Shown piece after piece: positions 30,759 through 31,956 of a DNA stretch of 31,956 nt. The stretch is from a virus. Both the position numbers and the translations under genes were made by a program. The number at the start of each line of letters is the position of its first letter. Within the stretch, counting starts at the first letter, position 1. Location of the stretch: positions 1-31,956 of the IMG/VR virus record IMGVR_UViG_3300009488_000048. One strand, given 5' to 3'. The notes below the pieces were generated by a model. It saw only the letters and a list, made by a program, of their open reading frames with translations, was not told the origin of the DNA and did no database searches.

Positions 30759-31580
30759 ATGAAAAAAACAGTAGTATTTAAGGAAATAAAAGGCAAAAAG
30801 ATGTTAATCGGTTTTTCGGATCCATGTATTGATCCAGTCGCGACCCAAGTTGTACTTAAATCTGAAATAAAAAAGACAGATGCTTATAAAAACGGCAAAG
30901 CTTTGTTTAAAGAAATTGATGAAAAACTCAAAAGTGCCGCTGACAGCTTTAGATTTTCTAAGGAAGCCAAAACAGAATCAGAACAAAAAAAGCACTGGAA
31001 AGATCATGAATACAGGCTCATTCAGGTTGAAGAACTAAGAGAAAAACTTCGTCCCATTTTATCAGAAATGAAAGACGCTGAAAAAAAAATTATTGAAGAA
31101 AAAGCGATATATTTCGAGCCAAATCCAAAAAAGGAAAAAATAATATCAGACGAGGAATTTAAAGACATTCTCGTGAAATTGAAAACAGCTCTCGAAAATG
31201 GAAAAATTATAGATATTGACGGAAATGAATATGCAAACAACGTCGGTGTTGAGTTTTATCATAAAGTATCTAAAAAATGGGTTTATGTGAAAATAAATGA
31301 TTATGGTGTAGAAATACCTTCTAGCGCAATTCTAATAAAAAATTTAACCTCTGAACAAAAAACAGAAATTGCAGAACAAACAAATATTGAAAGAATTTCT
31401 GCATTATCTGCTACAGATAAAGCAAGCGAAAAAGACGCAGCTATTGAAGGACTTGGCCACCAAGCCGCGACAATGCGATCTTCTCTCGAAATACAGGGGA
31501 TTTCAGCGGCTAAAGCGCTTACCCAATCACAAGATTGGTATAACACAGAATTGCAAAAAATTGAAGTTAAATACGCTTAA
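30759..31580 (+). CDS. Unknown helical protein downstream of tail fibre
   Basis: A 273-residue charged, largely helical protein (Lys/Glu-rich coiled coil at about 35-120) with a beta-like segment at about 150-190 (IIDIDGNEYANNVGVEFYHKVSKKWVYV). It lies where tail fibre assembly proteins are often found, and no enzyme motif is seen. No family could be assigned, so a fibre chaperone or second fibre part is an inference from position. AAGGAG before the ATG supports the start. It is the last gene before the terminator. Confidence 0.7.
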   Translation: MKKTVVFKEIKGKKMLIGFSDPCIDPVATQVVLKSEIKKTDAYKNGKALFKEIDEKLKSAADSFRFSKEAKTESEQKKHWKDHEYRLIQVEELREKLRPILSEMKDAEKKIIEEKAIYFEPNPKKEKIISDEEFKDILVKLKTALENGKIIDIDGNEYANNVGVEFYHKVSKKWVYVKINDYGVEIPSSAILIKNLTSEQKTEIAEQTNIERISALSATDKASEKDAAIEGLGHQAATMRSSLEIQGISAAKALTQSQDWYNTELQKIEVKYA

Positions 31581-31600
31581 AAAGCGTTAACTCTTTTGTC

Positions 31601-31643
31601 AGGTGCGGCAATGTGAAAAGACTGCATTGCCGCACCTTTTTTT
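31601..31643 (+). terminator. Strong intrinsic terminator at the end of the tail operon
   Basis: AGGTGCGGCAATG (31601-31613) pairs perfectly over 13 bases with CATTGCCGCACCT (31625-31637) around an 11-base loop, and seven T follow to 31643. It ends the structural operon 21 bases after the last stop codon. Confidence 0.95.
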
Positions 31644-31646
31644 ATT

Positions 31647-31956
31647 ATGAATGAACAACAAAAAATAAAAGAAATTCTTCTTAATCTGAAACCGAATCAG
31701 CGTCGTTTTCGGATAAATTGTGGGACCGGATGGGTTGGAAGTGTTGTAAGGCATACCGGAAAAATGTTGGTTTTACAAAATCCAAGGCCATTGAAGGCTG
31801 CACCTAAAGGTTGGCATGATCTGGTCGGCTTTGATTCCATAGAAATAACTCCCGATATGGTAGGCAAACGAATTGCTGTTTTTGCTACCGAAGAGATCAA
31901 AATGACCGGTAAATTATCAGCAGAACAGAAATCGTTCGGAAAAATGGTTTCAAATA
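31647..31956 (+). CDS. VRR-NUC-like nuclease, partial (cut by window edge)
   Basis: An open frame starts at ATG 31647 and runs to the window end, 103 codons without a stop. The translation contains PKGWHDLVGFDSI, then VGKRIAVFATEEIKMTGKLSAEQKSFGKMV, the G-x-x-D...E-x-K...Q pattern of VRR-NUC domain nucleases (Holliday-junction resolvase-like fold) found in phages. The conserved Asp, Glu and Lys are present. It begins only 4 bases after the T-run of the terminator, has no Shine-Dalgarno sequence, and so needs readthrough or its own promoter. The alternative start at 31762 would remove the N-terminal part. Recombination or replication role is inferred. Confidence 0.72.
   Translation, partial: MNEQQKIKEILLNLKPNQRRFRINCGTGWVGSVVRHTGKMLVLQNPRPLKAAPKGWHDLVGFDSIEITPDMVGKRIAVFATEEIKMTGKLSAEQKSFGKMVSN

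Noticed and set aside
1-31956. tRNA genes, CRISPR array, insertion sequence or attachment site
   Set aside because: No cloverleaf-like segment, no regularly spaced repeats, no transposase or integrase-type protein was seen.

Overview
This window is part of a tailed bacteriophage or prophage genome (Caudoviricetes, contractile tail). It combines a lambda-type head (GpA-type terminase, lambda-family portal, S49 protease with nested scaffold, gpD-like decoration protein, gpE-like capsid) with a Mu-type contractile tail (sheath, tube, frameshifted chaperone, tape measure, gpN-, gpP-, gp45-, gp46-, gp47- and gp48-like proteins, collar-domain fibre). Moderately AT-rich DNA, many AGGAG/GGAGG ribosome binding sites and a lysis block with membrane proteins plus a zinc amidase suggest a Gram-negative host, but nothing identifies the host species. 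No integrase, tRNA, CRISPR array or insertion sequence was seen. The right edge cuts a gene, so the genome is larger than the window.

Layout. (1) 105-3929, + strand: small terminase-like protein, ParB-domain/DNA methyltransferase fusion, large terminase. (2) 3877-8913, - strand: about 13 small, mostly unknown, very AT-rich genes. They include a PP-loop PAPS-reductase-like protein and a ParB-like partner that resemble the IbrA/IbrB pair of E. coli, and they sit behind a good sigma70-type promoter at 8955-8983. (3) 9067-10801, - strand: five tightly overlapping lysis-type genes. (4) 10818-10860: overlapping, oppositely oriented promoters. (5) 10877-14551, + strand: head-tail connector-like protein, portal and four small virion-type proteins of unknown role. 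(6) 14573-18913, + strand: internal promoter, protease/scaffold, decoration protein, capsid, three small proteins. (7) 18910-31580, + strand: tail and baseplate genes ending at a strong intrinsic terminator (31601-31643). (8) 31647 onward: start of a VRR-NUC-like nuclease gene, cut by the window edge.

How it works together. The + strand modules package DNA and build the virion. The leftward 7-kb block separates the terminase genes from the portal, which are usually adjacent. It carries lysis functions and an accessory cargo whose best-recognised part is the IbrA/IbrB-like pair. Two translational devices are readable in the sequence: a nested scaffold start inside the protease gene (15555) and a classic T TTT TTA -1 slippery site in the tail chaperone gene (21978-21984) that opens a 60-residue extension ending at the tape-measure start. 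Three + strand genes (105, 14613, 27030) lack a Shine-Dalgarno sequence but have promoter-like boxes only 5-11 bases before the ATG, so they may be leaderless.
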